Shown: in pieces, positions 20,101 through 29,482 of the stretch
How the letters are laid out: every line of letters begins with the position of its first letter
How positions within the stretch are numbered: position 1 is the first letter of the stretch
From: Amycolatopsis sp. NBRC 101858
Lineage (GTDB): Bacteria; Actinomycetota; Actinomycetes; Mycobacteriales; Pseudonocardiaceae
Direction: 5' to 3'
Assembly (NCBI RefSeq): GCF_030269325.1
Contig: NZ_BSTD01000004.1
Span: forward strand, 288,558-352,557
Length of the DNA stretch: 64,000 nucleotides
Notes under the pieces: model-generated
Seen by the model: only the letters and a program-made list of their open reading frames with translations
Database searches by the model: none
What the model was told of the DNA's origin: nothing
Translations under genes and position numbers: made by a program

Positions 20101-21906
20101 ATGTTCACTTCGAGTCGCAGCCTGCTCGTGGGCGTCCTGGTGGCCGGGTTGCTCCCGGGCGTCGCGGCGGGGGAGCTCGCGCCACTGTTCGACAAGCTGA
20201 ACCGCGGGGTGGTCAGCGTCCACACCGCGGCGGGGAACCAGGTCGGCTGGCGGCTGCTCGCCGACGACCCTGCGGGCGTGACGTTCGCGGTCTACCGCGA
20301 CGGCACGAGAGTGACCGAAACCCCCGCTGGCGGGCCGACGGACTTCCTGGACGCCGGTGCTCCGGCCGGAGCGAAGTACACCGTTCGCGCCGTCGTCGGC
20401 GGCGTCGAACGGATGTCGGCCTTCGCTGCCGAGGAATCGCTGACGCTCGACAGCACGGCCGCGGCGAGCACCCGGGACGTGCCGATCCAGCTCCCGCCGG
20501 GCGGCACGACGCCCTCCGGGGAGAGCTACACCTACAGCGCGAACGACGCGAGCGTCGGCGACCTCGACGGCGACGGCCAGTACGAGCTGGTGCTGAAGTG
20601 GGATCCGGGCAACGCCAAGGACAATTCGCAGTCCGGCTACACCGGGAACGTCTACGTCGACGCCTACCGGCTGGACGGCACCCGGCTCTGGCGGATCGAC
20701 CTGGGCCGCAACATCCGCGCCGGCGCGCACTACACGCAGTTCCAGGTCTTCGACTACGACGGCGACGGGCGGGCCGAGGTCGCCATGAAGACCGCCGACG
20801 GCACCCGGTCCGGCACCGGGCAGGTCATCGGCAGCGCGAGCGCGGACTACCGCAACTCGAGCGGGTACGTCCTGTCCGGCCCGGAATACCTGACGGTGTT
20901 CAACGGCCAGACCGGCGCAGCGATGTCCACCGTGAACTACGACCCGCCGCGCGGCACCGTCTCCTCGTGGGGTGACAGCTACGGCAACCGGGTGGACCGG
21001 TTCCTGGCCGGCACCGCGTACCTGGACGGTTCGCACCCGAGCCTGATCATGTCCCGGGGCTACTACACCCGGACCGTGATCGCGGCCTGGGACTTCCGGG
21101 GCGGCGCGCTGACCGAGCGGTGGAAGTTCGACTCGAACGCGGCCGGGTCGCAGTACACCGGCCAGGGTGACCACCAGCTGGCCATCGCCGACACCGACGG
21201 CGACGGCCGCGACGAGATCGTCTTCGGCGCCATGGCCATCGACGACAACGGCAGTCCACTGTGGAACACCCGGCTCGGCCACGGCGACGCCATGCACGTC
21301 GGCGACCTGATCCCGAGCCGGGCCGGGCTGGAAGAGTTCAAAGTGGACGAAGACACCTCGAAACCGGCCGCGTGGATGGCCGACGCGAAGACCGGGCAGA
21401 TCCTCTGGCAGAACGCGTCGTGCTCCTGCGACAACGGACGCGGGGTCTCGGACGACGTCTACGCGGGCAGTCCCGGCGCCGAGTCGTGGTCGTCCGCGGT
21501 GCCCGGGCTGCTGAACACCAGCGGGCAGACCATCGGGCGCAAGCCGTCGTCGACGAACTTCGTGCTCTGGTGGGACGGCGACGCCCAGCGCGAACTGCTG
21601 GACGGCACCCACATCGACAAGTACGGCACCAGCGCCGACACGCGGCTGCTCACCGCGTCCGGGGTGCACGCGAACAACGGCACGAAGAGCACGCCGTCAC
21701 TGCAGGCGGACCTGTTCGGCGACTGGCGGGAGGAGGTCGTCTGGCCGACGTCGGACAACCGGGCGCTGCGGATCTACTCGACGACGGACCCGACGAGCAT
21801 CTCGCACGTCTCGCTGATGCAGGACCGCCAGTACCGGGAGGCGGTGGCGTGGCAGAACACCGCCTACAACCAGCCGCCGCACCCGAGCTTCGCGCTGGCG
21901 AAGTGA
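20101..21906 (+). CDS. Secreted PL11-family rhamnogalacturonan lyase
   Basis: A 601-residue exported pectinase. After a signal peptide (about 1-23) an N-terminal beta-sandwich-like segment leads into an eight-bladed propeller typical of PL11 lyases such as Bacillus YesW. Calcium-binding loops of DxDGDG type are visible (GDLDGDGQYEL, DYDGDGRAEV, DTDGDGRDEI). The enzyme cleaves rhamnogalacturonan I by beta-elimination. It starts 30 bp after the mannanase gene, with an AGGAGAGAAG-type ribosome site, so the two form an operon that attacks mannan and pectin together. There is no carbohydrate-binding module; the catalytic domain runs to the C-terminus. Confidence 0.92.
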   Translation: MFTSSRSLLVGVLVAGLLPGVAAGELAPLFDKLNRGVVSVHTAAGNQVGWRLLADDPAGVTFAVYRDGTRVTETPAGGPTDFLDAGAPAGAKYTVRAVVGGVERMSAFAAEESLTLDSTAAASTRDVPIQLPPGGTTPSGESYTYSANDASVGDLDGDGQYELVLKWDPGNAKDNSQSGYTGNVYVDAYRLDGTRLWRIDLGRNIRAGAHYTQFQVFDYDGDGRAEVAMKTADGTRSGTGQVIGSASADYRNSSGYVLSGPEYLTVFNGQTGAAMSTVNYDPPRGTVSSWGDSYGNRVDRFLAGTAYLDGSHPSLIMSRGYYTRTVIAAWDFRGGALTERWKFDSNAAGSQYTGQGDHQLAIADTDGDGRDEIVFGAMAIDDNGSPLWNTRLGHGDAMHVGDLIPSRAGLEEFKVDEDTSKPAAWMADAKTGQILWQNASCSCDNGRGVSDDVYAGSPGAESWSSAVPGLLNTSGQTIGRKPSSTNFVLWWDGDAQRELLDGTHIDKYGTSADTRLLTASGVHANNGTKSTPSLQADLFGDWREEVVWPTSDNRALRIYSTTDPTSISHVSLMQDRQYREAVAWQNTAYNQPPHPSFALAK

Positions 21907-21969
21907 GCGGAACCGGAGGTGGCGACGTAGGCTGACGCGCCGGCGAGAGCGCGACGGTGGCAGGTGCGA

Positions 21970-23181
21970 ATGGGCGAGGCGAGGGCGGAAGCCCGGGACA
22001 CCGCGTGGTCGCTCGCGGCCAGGGTGCTGGACGAGCTCGACGAGCTCACCGGCGCCCTGGTCGCCGTCATCGTCGAGCAGAACCCCGGCTACCGGGTGAT
22101 CGACGTCGTGCCCGACGATGACTTGTGGCGCTCCTGCCACGACAACCTCCGCCGGGTTCTGCAGCTGATCGGCCGGGGCGCCGAAACCGCCGACGACCTC
22201 TACGACGCGGCGAAGGCGACCGGACGGCGCCGGGCGGAACAGCAGCTGCCGCTCGACGACGTGCTGCGCTCGTTCCGGATCGGCGGCCGGCTGGTCTGGC
22301 AGGCCCTGACCGCGAAGGCCCGGGCGACCGGGTACGTCAACAACGAGGCGATGCTCGACCTCGCGACCCGCGTGTGGGAGGTCGTCGACGCCACGTCGGC
22401 CCAGGTGGCGCTGGCCTACCACGCGGCCGAGCGGAGTTTCGTCCGCGCCGACGAGCAGCGGCGGGCGTCGCTCTGGGAAGGGCTGCTGCAGGGCCGGGCG
22501 GCCGACGCGGGGTTCGCCTACGAGGCGGGCCGGGCGCTGAGGCTGCCGATTTCGGGGCCGTACGTCGTCGTCGCGGCCGCGGGTCCCGGTGACGCCGCCT
22601 TCGCCGAGCCGCTCGGCTCCGCACTGGAGGACCTCGGCTCCGCGTCGGCCTGGCAGTCCCGGGCCGACGTGCTGGTCGGCCTGGTTTCGCTGCCGCGCCG
22701 CGAGGTGGCGGACGCCGTCGAGGCGATCGGGTCCGTGCTGACCGTGCCGGCCGGGGTGTCCCTGGTCGTCGACGGGCTGGCCGCCGTGCACACGGCCTAC
22801 CGGCAGGCGGTGCTGGCGATGCGGACGGTGCCGCCGGGCCGGGCCGACGTCGTGTGCCTGGCCGAACGGCTGCCCGAAGCACTGCTGCTCAGCTCGCCCG
22901 AACTGACCGAGTCGCTGCAGCAGAACTGGCTGGGCGGCCTGCTGGACCTGCGGGCGGTCGAGCGCGGCCCGCTGCTGGAGACCCTCGCGACGTGGGTGCG
23001 GACCGGTGGTTCGGCGACCCGCTCGGCGCAGGCGCTGCACTGCCACCGCAACACCGTGCTCAACCGGATCCACCGGATCGAAGAGCTGACCGGCCGGTCG
23101 CTGACCGGCGGTGACCTGGCCCTGGAGCTCGCGCTGGTCGTCCGCGCGCTGCCCTTCCTGCCGCCACCGCGCGTGCCCTGA
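21970..23181 (+). CDS. PucR/CdaR-family transcriptional regulator
   Basis: This regulator of 403 residues (from the ATG at 21970; a GTG two codons upstream is the alternative) has the PucR layout: an N-terminal helical sensory region, a GGDEF-like central part and a C-terminal helix-turn-helix with [20 protein letters not shown]. Relatives control purine catabolism, including xanthine dehydrogenase-type enzymes. It lies directly upstream of a molybdenum hydroxylase pair of the same superfamily and on the same strand, so it is a plausible activator of those genes. Effector and targets are inferred. Confidence 0.85.
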   Translation: MGEARAEARDTAWSLAARVLDELDELTGALVAVIVEQNPGYRVIDVVPDDDLWRSCHDNLRRVLQLIGRGAETADDLYDAAKATGRRRAEQQLPLDDVLRSFRIGGRLVWQALTAKARATGYVNNEAMLDLATRVWEVVDATSAQVALAYHAAERSFVRADEQRRASLWEGLLQGRAADAGFAYEAGRALRLPISGPYVVVAAAGPGDAAFAEPLGSALEDLGSASAWQSRADVLVGLVSLPRREVADAVEAIGSVLTVPAGVSLVVDGLAAVHTAYRQAVLAMRTVPPGRADVVCLAERLPEALLLSSPELTESLQQNWLGGLLDLRAVERGPLLETLATWVRTGGSATRSAQALHCHRNTVLNRIHRIEELTGRSLTGGDLALELALVVRALPFLPPPRVP

Positions 23182-23192
23182 CCGGCACCCGC

Positions 23193-23269
23193 TGTGCACA
23201 CTGCACAACGACACTAGGCCAAATGTAGGCACTCAGATGCTTCATTCGGCGGCGTGATGTGTGTAACAC
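23193..23269 (+). promoter_or_regulatory. Candidate control region of the molybdenum hydroxylase genes
   Basis: The 152-bp gap between regulator and oxidoreductase holds the palindrome TGTGCACA (23193-23200), with a partial repeat CTGCACA just after it. A weak promoter-like pair, TTCATT (23241-23246) and TAACAC (23264-23269), is spaced by 17 bases. The region is richer in A+T than its surroundings. The palindrome could be a PucR-type site, but this is a guess from position. Confidence 0.3.
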
Positions 23270-23333
23270 TCCGCCCGGCGGTGCTCCGGCCCGCGCTTCT
23301 CCCACACCGTCGTTCGAGAGGTCCCAGCCGCTC

Positions 23334-25664
23334 ATGCCCGAACACGACCCCGCAGTTCCCCCACCCGGGTCCGAGCCGCGCTCCATGGCCCGCCGCCGCT
23401 TCCTCGGTTTCGTGCTCGCCGCGCCGACGCTCGCCGTCGCCGCGCAGGTCGGGGCCGCGGAGCTGGCTCCCGGCCGGGCCGACGCGGCGATCCCGTCGCT
23501 GCCCCAGCCCGAGGACATCTTCGACCTCGGCGACCTGCAGAACCTCGCCGCGCTGCCGACGTCCGGCCTGATCAGCGTGCAGATCGGGGCCGACGGCCGG
23601 GCCGCGTTCGCCGTGCCGCGCGCCGAGGTCGGCCAGGGGATGACCACCGCCGTCGCGATGATGATCGCCGAGGAGCTCGACCTCCCGCTGAGCAAGATCG
23701 ACGTCACGCTGGCCGACGCGCGGCCCGAGCTGCTGATGAACCAGCTGACCGGCGGCTCCAACTCGATGCGCAGCATCTACACGCCGGTCCGGACGGCCTC
23801 GGCGATCGCCCGGCAGCGGCTGGTCGCCGCGGCCGCCGCGAAGTGGGGCGTGCCGGCGTCGCAGCTGACGACGTCCGGCGGGGTCGTGCGCGGCTCCGGC
23901 GGCCGCACGGCGAGCTACGGCTCCCTCGCGAAGGCCGCCGCGTCCGCCACCACGATCAGCGTTGCGGCGACGCTCAAACCGCAGTCGCAGTTCAAGGTGC
24001 TCGGCACGCCGCAGAACCGCCTGGACGCCCACGCCGCGGTCACCGGCCGCAAGCAGTTCACCCTCGACCTCGACGTCCCGGGCGCGCTCCCGACCATGGT
24101 CGCCCGGCCGCCCACGATCAACGGCACGCCGCGCGCGATCCTCAACGCGGCCGAGGTCAAGGCGATGCCCGGGATCACCGACGTCGCCGCGATCTCGCAC
24201 GGCGTCGCGGTCCGCGGCCGCACGTTCGGCCAGTGCATCGACGCGATCCGGGCGCTGAAGGTGACCTGGGGCGCGGGCACCGTCGACGGCGAGTCCGACG
24301 CGACGGTGCTCAAGAAGCTCAAGGCCGCGCAGCTGCCGATGGCCGTGCCCGGACTGCTCGACCAGTACCTCGACGCGGAGTTCACCTTCGCCGCCGCCAG
24401 CAACAGCCCGCTGGAGACCGGCGCCGCGATCGCCGACGTCCGCCCGGACCGCGCGGAGATCTGGTCGTGCCTGAAGGTGCCGATCGTCGCCCAGGAGGAG
24501 ATCGCCAAGCTGCTGGGGCTGCCGCAGGACGCGGTCACGGTGCACGTCACGCAGGGCGGCGGGTCGTTCGGCCGGCACCTGTTCCACGACGCGGCCGCCG
24601 AAGCGGCGGAGGCGTCGCAGAAGATGGGCAAGCCGGTCAAGCTGATGTGGTCGCGCACCGACGACTTCCGGCAGGGGCGCATCCACCCGATGTGCGTGTC
24701 GCGGGTGCGGGCGACCTACCTGCTCGGCAACGTGATCAGCTTCGAGCAGCGGCACACGAGCGTGCAGACCGAGTTCAGCCACGGGCTCGGCGAGATGATC
24801 ACCGCGACCGCGGCGAAGCTCCCGATCGCCGGCAACCTCAGCTTCGCCGAGTCGATCTTCCTGCTGAGCCAGTCCTCGCCGTACAACTTCGGCGTCACGA
24901 CCCAGCTGCTCAACGAGATCCCGCTGAAGTTCAACACCGGCAGCATGCGCAACATCTACTCGCCCAACGTCGTCACCGCCGAGGAGCTCGTCGTCGACCA
25001 GCTGGCGAAGAAGTTCGGCAAGGACCCGGTGGCGTTCCGCCGCGAGTTCCTCAAGGACGACCGGCTGCGCGCGGTGCTGGACAAGGCCGTCCAGGTCGGC
25101 AACTGGGGCCGCTCGATGCCCGCCGGGACCGCGCAGGGCATCGCGCTGCACGCCGAATACCGCGGCGCGGTCGCGGTGCTGGTGGAGATCGACTGCCGGC
25201 CGGAGACGGTCAACCGGCCCATCCGCGACGGCGTCACCGGCCCGCGGGTGACCAAGGCGCTCGTGGTCGTCGACCCGGGTTTCGCGATCAACCCGCGCGG
25301 CCTCGAGGCGCAGATGATCGGCGGCCTCAACGACGGCATCGCGATGTGCCTCACCTCGAGCATCCACATCAAGGACGGGCTCCCGCTGGAAGGCAGCTGG
25401 GACAACTACTTCTACACGCGCGAGTGGAACACCCCGCCCGAGACGCAGGTCGTGATCATGCCGAACACGTCGGCCAGCCCGAGCGGCGCGGGCGAGCTCG
25501 CGGTGGCGCCGTCGTTCGCCGCCGTCGCGTGCGCCTACGCCCGCGCGGTCGGCAAGATGCCGACCTCCTTCCCGATCAACCACGGGACGCTCTCCTTCGA
25601 GCCGCTGCCCGTCCAGCCGTCCACTCCGCCGTCGCCCACCGACGGCCTCGACCACGCCTTCTAG
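23334..25664 (+). CDS. Molybdenum hydroxylase large subunit, isoquinoline 1-oxidoreductase beta type
   Basis: A 776-residue molybdopterin-binding subunit of the xanthine oxidase superfamily, closest by pattern to IorB and related periplasmic aldehyde oxidases. A twin-arginine signal (MARRRFLGFVLAA) near residue 15 indicates export of the folded cofactor-containing complex by Tat. Typical segments include GQGMTTAVAMMIAEEL near the N-terminus, GGGSFGRHL in the substrate/cofactor region and the C-terminal SGAGELAVAPSFAAVA, with the Glu expected for catalysis. The electron-transfer subunit follows 9 bp downstream. The FAD subunit of xanthine dehydrogenases is absent, as is normal for this class. 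The substrate (an aldehyde or N-heterocycle) is unknown. Confidence 0.9.
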   Translation: MPEHDPAVPPPGSEPRSMARRRFLGFVLAAPTLAVAAQVGAAELAPGRADAAIPSLPQPEDIFDLGDLQNLAALPTSGLISVQIGADGRAAFAVPRAEVGQGMTTAVAMMIAEELDLPLSKIDVTLADARPELLMNQLTGGSNSMRSIYTPVRTASAIARQRLVAAAAAKWGVPASQLTTSGGVVRGSGGRTASYGSLAKAAASATTISVAATLKPQSQFKVLGTPQNRLDAHAAVTGRKQFTLDLDVPGALPTMVARPPTINGTPRAILNAAEVKAMPGITDVAAISHGVAVRGRTFGQCIDAIRALKVTWGAGTVDGESDATVLKKLKAAQLPMAVPGLLDQYLDAEFTFAAASNSPLETGAAIADVRPDRAEIWSCLKVPIVAQEEIAKLLGLPQDAVTVHVTQGGGSFGRHLFHDAAAEAAEASQKMGKPVKLMWSRTDDFRQGRIHPMCVSRVRATYLLGNVISFEQRHTSVQTEFSHGLGEMITATAAKLPIAGNLSFAESIFLLSQSSPYNFGVTTQLLNEIPLKFNTGSMRNIYSPNVVTAEELVVDQLAKKFGKDPVAFRREFLKDDRLRAVLDKAVQVGNWGRSMPAGTAQGIALHAEYRGAVAVLVEIDCRPETVNRPIRDGVTGPRVTKALVVVDPGFAINPRGLEAQMIGGLNDGIAMCLTSSIHIKDGLPLEGSWDNYFYTREWNTPPETQVVIMPNTSASPSGAGELAVAPSFAAVACAYARAVGKMPTSFPINHGTLSFEPLPVQPSTPPSPTDGLDHAF

Positions 25665-25673
25665 GAGCTCGCC

Positions 25674-26150
25674 GTGCCGCACCACACCCTCAAGGTCAAC
25701 GGCCAGGTGGTCACCGTCGACGCCGACGACGACCTCCGGCTGCTGTGGGTCCTGCGCGACCTGCTGGGCATCAACGGCCCGAAGTACGGCTGCGGGCTCG
25801 ACGTCTGCAAGGCGTGCACCAGCCACATCAACGGCAAGGCGTTCAACCCGTGCTCCGTGCGCGTGGCCGACATCAAGGAAACGGACGAGATCACGACGAT
25901 CGAAGGCCTGCCGGCGACGGTGGGCAAGGACCTGCACCCGATGCAGGAGGCGTGGCTGGAGATGGACGTCGCCCAGTGCGGCTACTGCCAGCCGGGCCAG
26001 ATCATGGCGGCGGTGGCGAAGGTCCGTCAGGCCACGGCGGCGGGCCGGGAGATCACCGACGCCGACCTGGACGAGATCCGCAACATCTGCCGCTGCGGGA
26101 CGTACGCCCGGATCCGCGAAGCGGTGAAGGCGGGCGCGGCGAAGATGTGA
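25674..26150 (+). CDS. [2Fe-2S] subunit of the molybdenum hydroxylase, isoquinoline 1-oxidoreductase alpha type
   Basis: A 158-residue iron-sulphur subunit. The N-terminal plant-ferredoxin-like domain has CGLDVCKAC and a further Cys (NPCS); the C-terminal helical domain has CGYCQPG and CRCGTY, the paired motif of the second cluster. It passes electrons from the molybdenum site of the preceding subunit. The start is GTG nine bases after that gene's stop, with AGGAG in between. It lacks its own signal, so it is presumably carried out by the Tat signal of the large subunit. The order beta-alpha is the reverse of the classical iorAB. Confidence 0.92.
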   Translation: MPHHTLKVNGQVVTVDADDDLRLLWVLRDLLGINGPKYGCGLDVCKACTSHINGKAFNPCSVRVADIKETDEITTIEGLPATVGKDLHPMQEAWLEMDVAQCGYCQPGQIMAAVAKVRQATAAGREITDADLDEIRNICRCGTYARIREAVKAGAAKM

Positions 26151-26165
26151 CACCTCCGGACGCCC

Positions 26166-26299
26166 GTGATCGAGGAGTCGACACGGGTGATCCGGAGGTC
26201 GACACGCGTGTTTGGAGGGTCGACACGGCGGCAGTGCCGTGTCGACCCGCCAAACACGTGAGTCGACTCCTCAATCACGCGTGTCGACCCTTCGATCAC
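26166..26299. repeat. Nested long inverted repeat between convergent genes
   Basis: Nearly the whole gap between two convergent genes folds on itself. The inner arms 26208-26229 and 26236-26257 pair over 22 positions with one mismatch and a 6-base loop. The outer arms 26166-26190 and 26275-26299 match at 22 of 25 positions, with a less perfect pair between. Each arm repeats GTCGACACG-type units, three on each side. There is no T-tract. It could act as a bidirectional terminator, or be a member of a dispersed intergenic repeat family. Confidence 0.8.
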
Positions 26300-26301
26300 G
26301 C

Positions 26302-27195
26302 TCACCGGGAGCCGCTGACCGCCCCGGCGTCGATGCCCAGCAGGGCAACGAAAGCACTCGCCGCCGGGGTCGGGTTCGCCGCCGCCCAGATGACGTACTC
26401 GACGCGGGCCGGGGCGTCGGTGATCTCGATCGTCACCACGCCCGTCAGCTGCGGCGCGTACCCGGACGGCAGCATCGCCACCCCCAGCCCCGGGCCGACC
26501 AGGCGCGCGATGTAGTCCGCGCTCGTCACCTCGTAGGCGACCTCGCGGTCCAGGCCCGCCGCCGCGAACGCCTGGTCGGACTGCGCGCGGCCGGCCGTGC
26601 CCGCCGGGAGGTCGACGAACACCTCCGTGGCCAGCCGCCGCAGGCCGACCGTCGCTTCGCCGGCCAGCGGGTGGTCCGGGGCGACCACCGCGATCAGGTG
26701 ACCGCGGGCCAGCTCGTGGACCGCGACACCGCTCGGGCGGGCCGTCGTGGGCAGGCCGAGGAACGCCACGTCGAGGGAGCCGTCACGGACCTGCTCGATC
26801 AGGTCGTCGCTCGCGCCCACCCGGAGGCTGATGCGCACCGGCGGGAACCGGTCGTGGAACTCGCGCAGCGCGGCCGGGACGTCGGCCGCGGTGACCGTGG
26901 GGATCAGGCCGACGGCGAGCCGCCCGCGGACCTCGCCCACCGCGGCCGCGACCTCGGCCGCCGCCCGCTCCGCCGCGTCGAGACACTGGCGCGCGGCCGG
27001 CAGGAACGCCTCGCCCGCCGGCGTCAGCCGCACGCGGCGGCTGGTCCGGTCGAACAGCCGCGCGCCGAGCTCCCGCTCCAGCCGCGCGACCTGGTGGCTC
27101 AGCGCCGACTGGACGACCAGGCACCGCTCGGCGGCGCGGGTGAAGCTGGCCGTTTCGGCGATCGCGACGACGTACCGCAGCTGCTGGAGTTCCAC
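26302..27195 (-). CDS. LysR-family transcriptional regulator
   Basis: A 297-residue LysR regulator. The N-terminal winged helix (LRYVVAIAETASFTRAAERC) starts a few residues after the GTG at 27195; starting there gives the family-typical MELQQLRY N-terminus. A codon-preserving extension to 27234 exists but would add 13 atypical residues. The effector domain (about 90-290) is complete. It is divergent from a DMT exporter gene, the classical arrangement in which a LysR protein controls an EamA-type exporter. Confidence 0.93.
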   Translation of the reverse strand: MELQQLRYVVAIAETASFTRAAERCLVVQSALSHQVARLERELGARLFDRTSRRVRLTPAGEAFLPAARQCLDAAERAAAEVAAAVGEVRGRLAVGLIPTVTAADVPAALREFHDRFPPVRISLRVGASDDLIEQVRDGSLDVAFLGLPTTARPSGVAVHELARGHLIAVVAPDHPLAGEATVGLRRLATEVFVDLPAGTAGRAQSDQAFAAAGLDREVAYEVTSADYIARLVGPGLGVAMLPSGYAPQLTGVVTIEITDAPARVEYVIWAAANPTPAASAFVALLGIDAGAVSGSR

Positions 27196-27273
27196 GCGTC
27201 CATCTTGGATCACGATCGCTGCGGTGACGAACATGTATTGGACTCATCGATCGCACTCCGGTGAGATTTCGGT

Positions 27274-28173
27274 ATGACCAGTCAGCTCGTGCGCGAAACC
27301 CGCCACGTCGACCTGCCGCGCATCGCGCTCACGGCGTTCGCGCCGGCGGTGTGGGGCACCACCTACGTCGTCACCACCGAGTTCCTCCCCGCCGGCCACC
27401 CGCTGTTCGCCGGCCTGCTCCGGGCCCTGCCGGCCGGCCTCCTCGCGCTCGTGCTGACCCGGACGCTGCCGCGCGGCGCGTGGTGGGGGAAGGCCGCCGC
27501 GCTCGGCGTGCTCAACATCGGCCTCTTCCTGCCGCTGCTGTTCGTCGCCGCCCAGCGCCTGCCCGGCGGGGTGGCCGCGACCCTGGCCGCCGCGCAGCCG
27601 CTCGTGGTCGCCGTGCTGTCGGTGGGCGTGCTCTGTGAACGCCTGTCGGGGTGGCGGCTGGGCTGGGGCGTCGTGGGAATGGCGGGCGTCGGCCTGGTGG
27701 TGATCGGGCCGGCCGCGGCGTTCGACGGCGTCGGTGTCGCGGCGGGCCTGGGCGGCGCGGTGACGATGGCGCTCGGGGTGACCCTGACGAAGCGCTGGGG
27801 ACGGCCGGCCGGGGTCGGCCCGGCCGCGTTCGCCGGGTGGCAGCTCACCGCGGGCGGCCTGTTCCTGCTGCCGCTCACGGCCGTCTTCGAAGGCGCGCCG
27901 CCGTCGATCGACGGCGGCGCCGTGCTCGGCTACGCCTGGCTCGGCCTGGTGGGCGGGCTGCTCGCCTACGCCCTGTGGTTCCGCGGCGTCACCACGCTGC
28001 CGGTCGCGTCGGTGGCCGTGCTGGCGCTGCTTTCCCCGCTGGTCGCGGCCGTCCTCGGCGCGGTCGTCCTGCACCAGACGCTCGGCCCGGTCCAGCTCGC
28101 CGGGTTCGCGCTCGCGCTGGCGGCGCTCGTCGCCGGCCAGCTCCCCGCTCCCCGGAAAGGAAAACTCCCGTGA
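27274..28173 (+). CDS. EamA/DMT-superfamily membrane exporter
   Basis: A 299-residue membrane protein with ten hydrophobic segments in two homologous EamA halves, the usual drug/metabolite transporter design. It probably exports an amino acid or other small metabolite. Divergent transcription with the LysR gene, across 78 bp, suggests that LysR controls it. Its TGA overlaps the start of the next gene by four bases (GTGA). Confidence 0.92.
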   Translation: MTSQLVRETRHVDLPRIALTAFAPAVWGTTYVVTTEFLPAGHPLFAGLLRALPAGLLALVLTRTLPRGAWWGKAAALGVLNIGLFLPLLFVAAQRLPGGVAATLAAAQPLVVAVLSVGVLCERLSGWRLGWGVVGMAGVGLVVIGPAAAFDGVGVAAGLGGAVTMALGVTLTKRWGRPAGVGPAAFAGWQLTAGGLFLLPLTAVFEGAPPSIDGGAVLGYAWLGLVGGLLAYALWFRGVTTLPVASVAVLALLSPLVAAVLGAVVLHQTLGPVQLAGFALALAALVAGQLPAPRKGKLP

Positions 28174-28781
28174 AGATCGCCGTCGTCGGCGCGGCCGGCA
28201 TGGTCGGCTCCCGCGTCCTCACCGAAGCCGCCGGGCGCGGCCACGACCTCCTCGCGATCGTGCGGGGGCGACGCCCCGGTGTCGCCGATGTCCCGGTGGT
28301 CGTGGCCGATTCGGGCCGGATGGCGACGCTCTTCGCCGGCACCGACGCGGTCGTGGCCGCGACGCGCCCCGCACCCGGGGAGGAGTACACCGTCACCGGC
28401 ACGACGACGGCGTTGCTCGACGCGGCGGCGGAGGCGGGCACGCGCATCCTCGTGGTCGGTGGCGCGGCCCCGCTTCGGGTCCCCGGCGGCGGCCTGGTGC
28501 TCGACGACCCGAGGTACGTCCCGCCGGAGTACCGCGCGATCGCCGGGGCCAGCGCCGCCCAGCTCGACGTGTGCCGCACGCACCCGGCCGACTGGGTTTA
28601 CCTGAGCCCGCCGGCGGTGCTGGAGCCCGGTGCGCGGACGGGGAGCTACCGCCGTGGCACGACGACGCTCATCACGCGCCCGGACGGAACGTCCCGCATC
28701 TCGGCCGAAGACCTCGCCGCGGCGGTCGTGGACGAGCTCGAGACCATCGGAACGGACCGGCACTTCACGGTCGGCTACTGA
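28170..28781 (+). CDS. NAD(P)-binding, NmrA/YwnB-like oxidoreductase-fold protein
   Basis: A 203-residue Rossmann-fold protein of the atypical SDR kind. The N-terminus has the dinucleotide loop GAAGMVGSRV, and YRAIAGASAAQLDVCR lies in the second half; the catalytic YxxxK of classical SDRs is absent, as in YwnB/NmrA-like members. It is translationally coupled to the exporter gene and may respond to, or detoxify, the same metabolite. Its last 17 bases overlap the convergent exported-protein gene. Confidence 0.8.
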   Translation: MKIAVVGAAGMVGSRVLTEAAGRGHDLLAIVRGRRPGVADVPVVVADSGRMATLFAGTDAVVAATRPAPGEEYTVTGTTTALLDAAAEAGTRILVVGGAAPLRVPGGGLVLDDPRYVPPEYRAIAGASAAQLDVCRTHPADWVYLSPPAVLEPGARTGSYRRGTTTLITRPDGTSRISAEDLAAAVVDELETIGTDRHFTVGY

Positions 28782-29208
28782 TTTTGGTCTCACACCGCAC
28801 GAGCGGCGCGGCCTCGGTACCGGAGGCAACGCAGTCGACGCCCTTCCCGGGGCCGGGAACGGGGTAGGCGAAGACGGTCGGCGCGTCGCTGTCCCCGCCG
28901 ACGGAGAACTTGAGGACGGTCGGTGTCCAGGTTCCGGTGCCGTGCAGGGTTTTCGAGTAGTAGGCGGTGTGCGGGCCGATCGTGGTGCCGGTGCCTTCGC
29001 CGTCGTCGTTCAGTTCGTGCACGTTCAGGACGTAGTCGCCGGCGGTGTACTTGCCTTCGTTCTCGTGCCCGGCTTCGGCCGGAGTCGCGCTGACGACCTC
29101 CGGCGCGACAGGATCGGCGGCGGTGGCCATCACGGTCGCCCCGACGGCCACCACCGCGGCTCCGGCCGCGACGGCGATGACACCGGCCCTTTTGGTGCGC
29201 AGCTTCAT
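28765..29208 (-). CDS. Exported hypothetical protein
   Basis: A 147-residue protein with a clear signal (KLRTKR basic start, then a long Ala/Val stretch ending near ATAA, about residue 31). The mature part is acidic and beta-rich, contains two Cys (VDCVAS and VRCET) that could form a disulphide, and matches no family I know. A GAGGGG ribosome site precedes the ATG. It is convergent with the preceding oxidoreductase gene. Confidence 0.7.
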   Translation of the reverse strand: MKLRTKRAGVIAVAAGAAVVAVGATVMATAADPVAPEVVSATPAEAGHENEGKYTAGDYVLNVHELNDDGEGTGTTIGPHTAYYSKTLHGTGTWTPTVLKFSVGGDSDAPTVFAYPVPGPGKGVDCVASGTEAAPLVRCETKISSRP

Positions 29209-29411
29209 GGGTTCCCCTCGCTCCGGGTTCGTCGATCAAGCTAGGGGAGCGGAGTGGCCGGTCGCCTCGGCCGAAGGTACCGGGGGCCTCGTCCTTTCGG
29301 CCGAGGCTCCGGACGCGGGCTGTCAAAAGGGTTTCGCCCGCTTGGTCCCCGATGGACCGAATTGCCCCCCGAGCGACGTGGATCACACTCACGATTGTCC
29401 CGATTATCGAG

Positions 29412-29423
29412 AACAAAATTGTT
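29412..29423. promoter_or_regulatory. A+T-rich dyad AACAAAATTGTT upstream of a catabolic operon
   Basis: In the 274-bp gap before the amidohydrolase operon lies a marked A+T-rich island. It contains AACAA-AA-TTGTT, flanked by a wider pair CCCGAT (29399-29404) and ATCGGG. The dyad is 60 bp before the start codon. It looks like an operator, but no regulator gene adjoins the operon. Confidence 0.35.
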
Positions 29424-29482
29424 AACGATCGGGTAGGCTTCCCCGCGTCCCGCCGGCGCGCGGCCGAAGCCCAGGAGTAGCC

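Noticed and set aside
26302-27234. LysR start at the ATG 39 bp further upstream
   Set aside because: LysR proteins of this type begin a few residues before LQQLRY, which fits the GTG at 27195.
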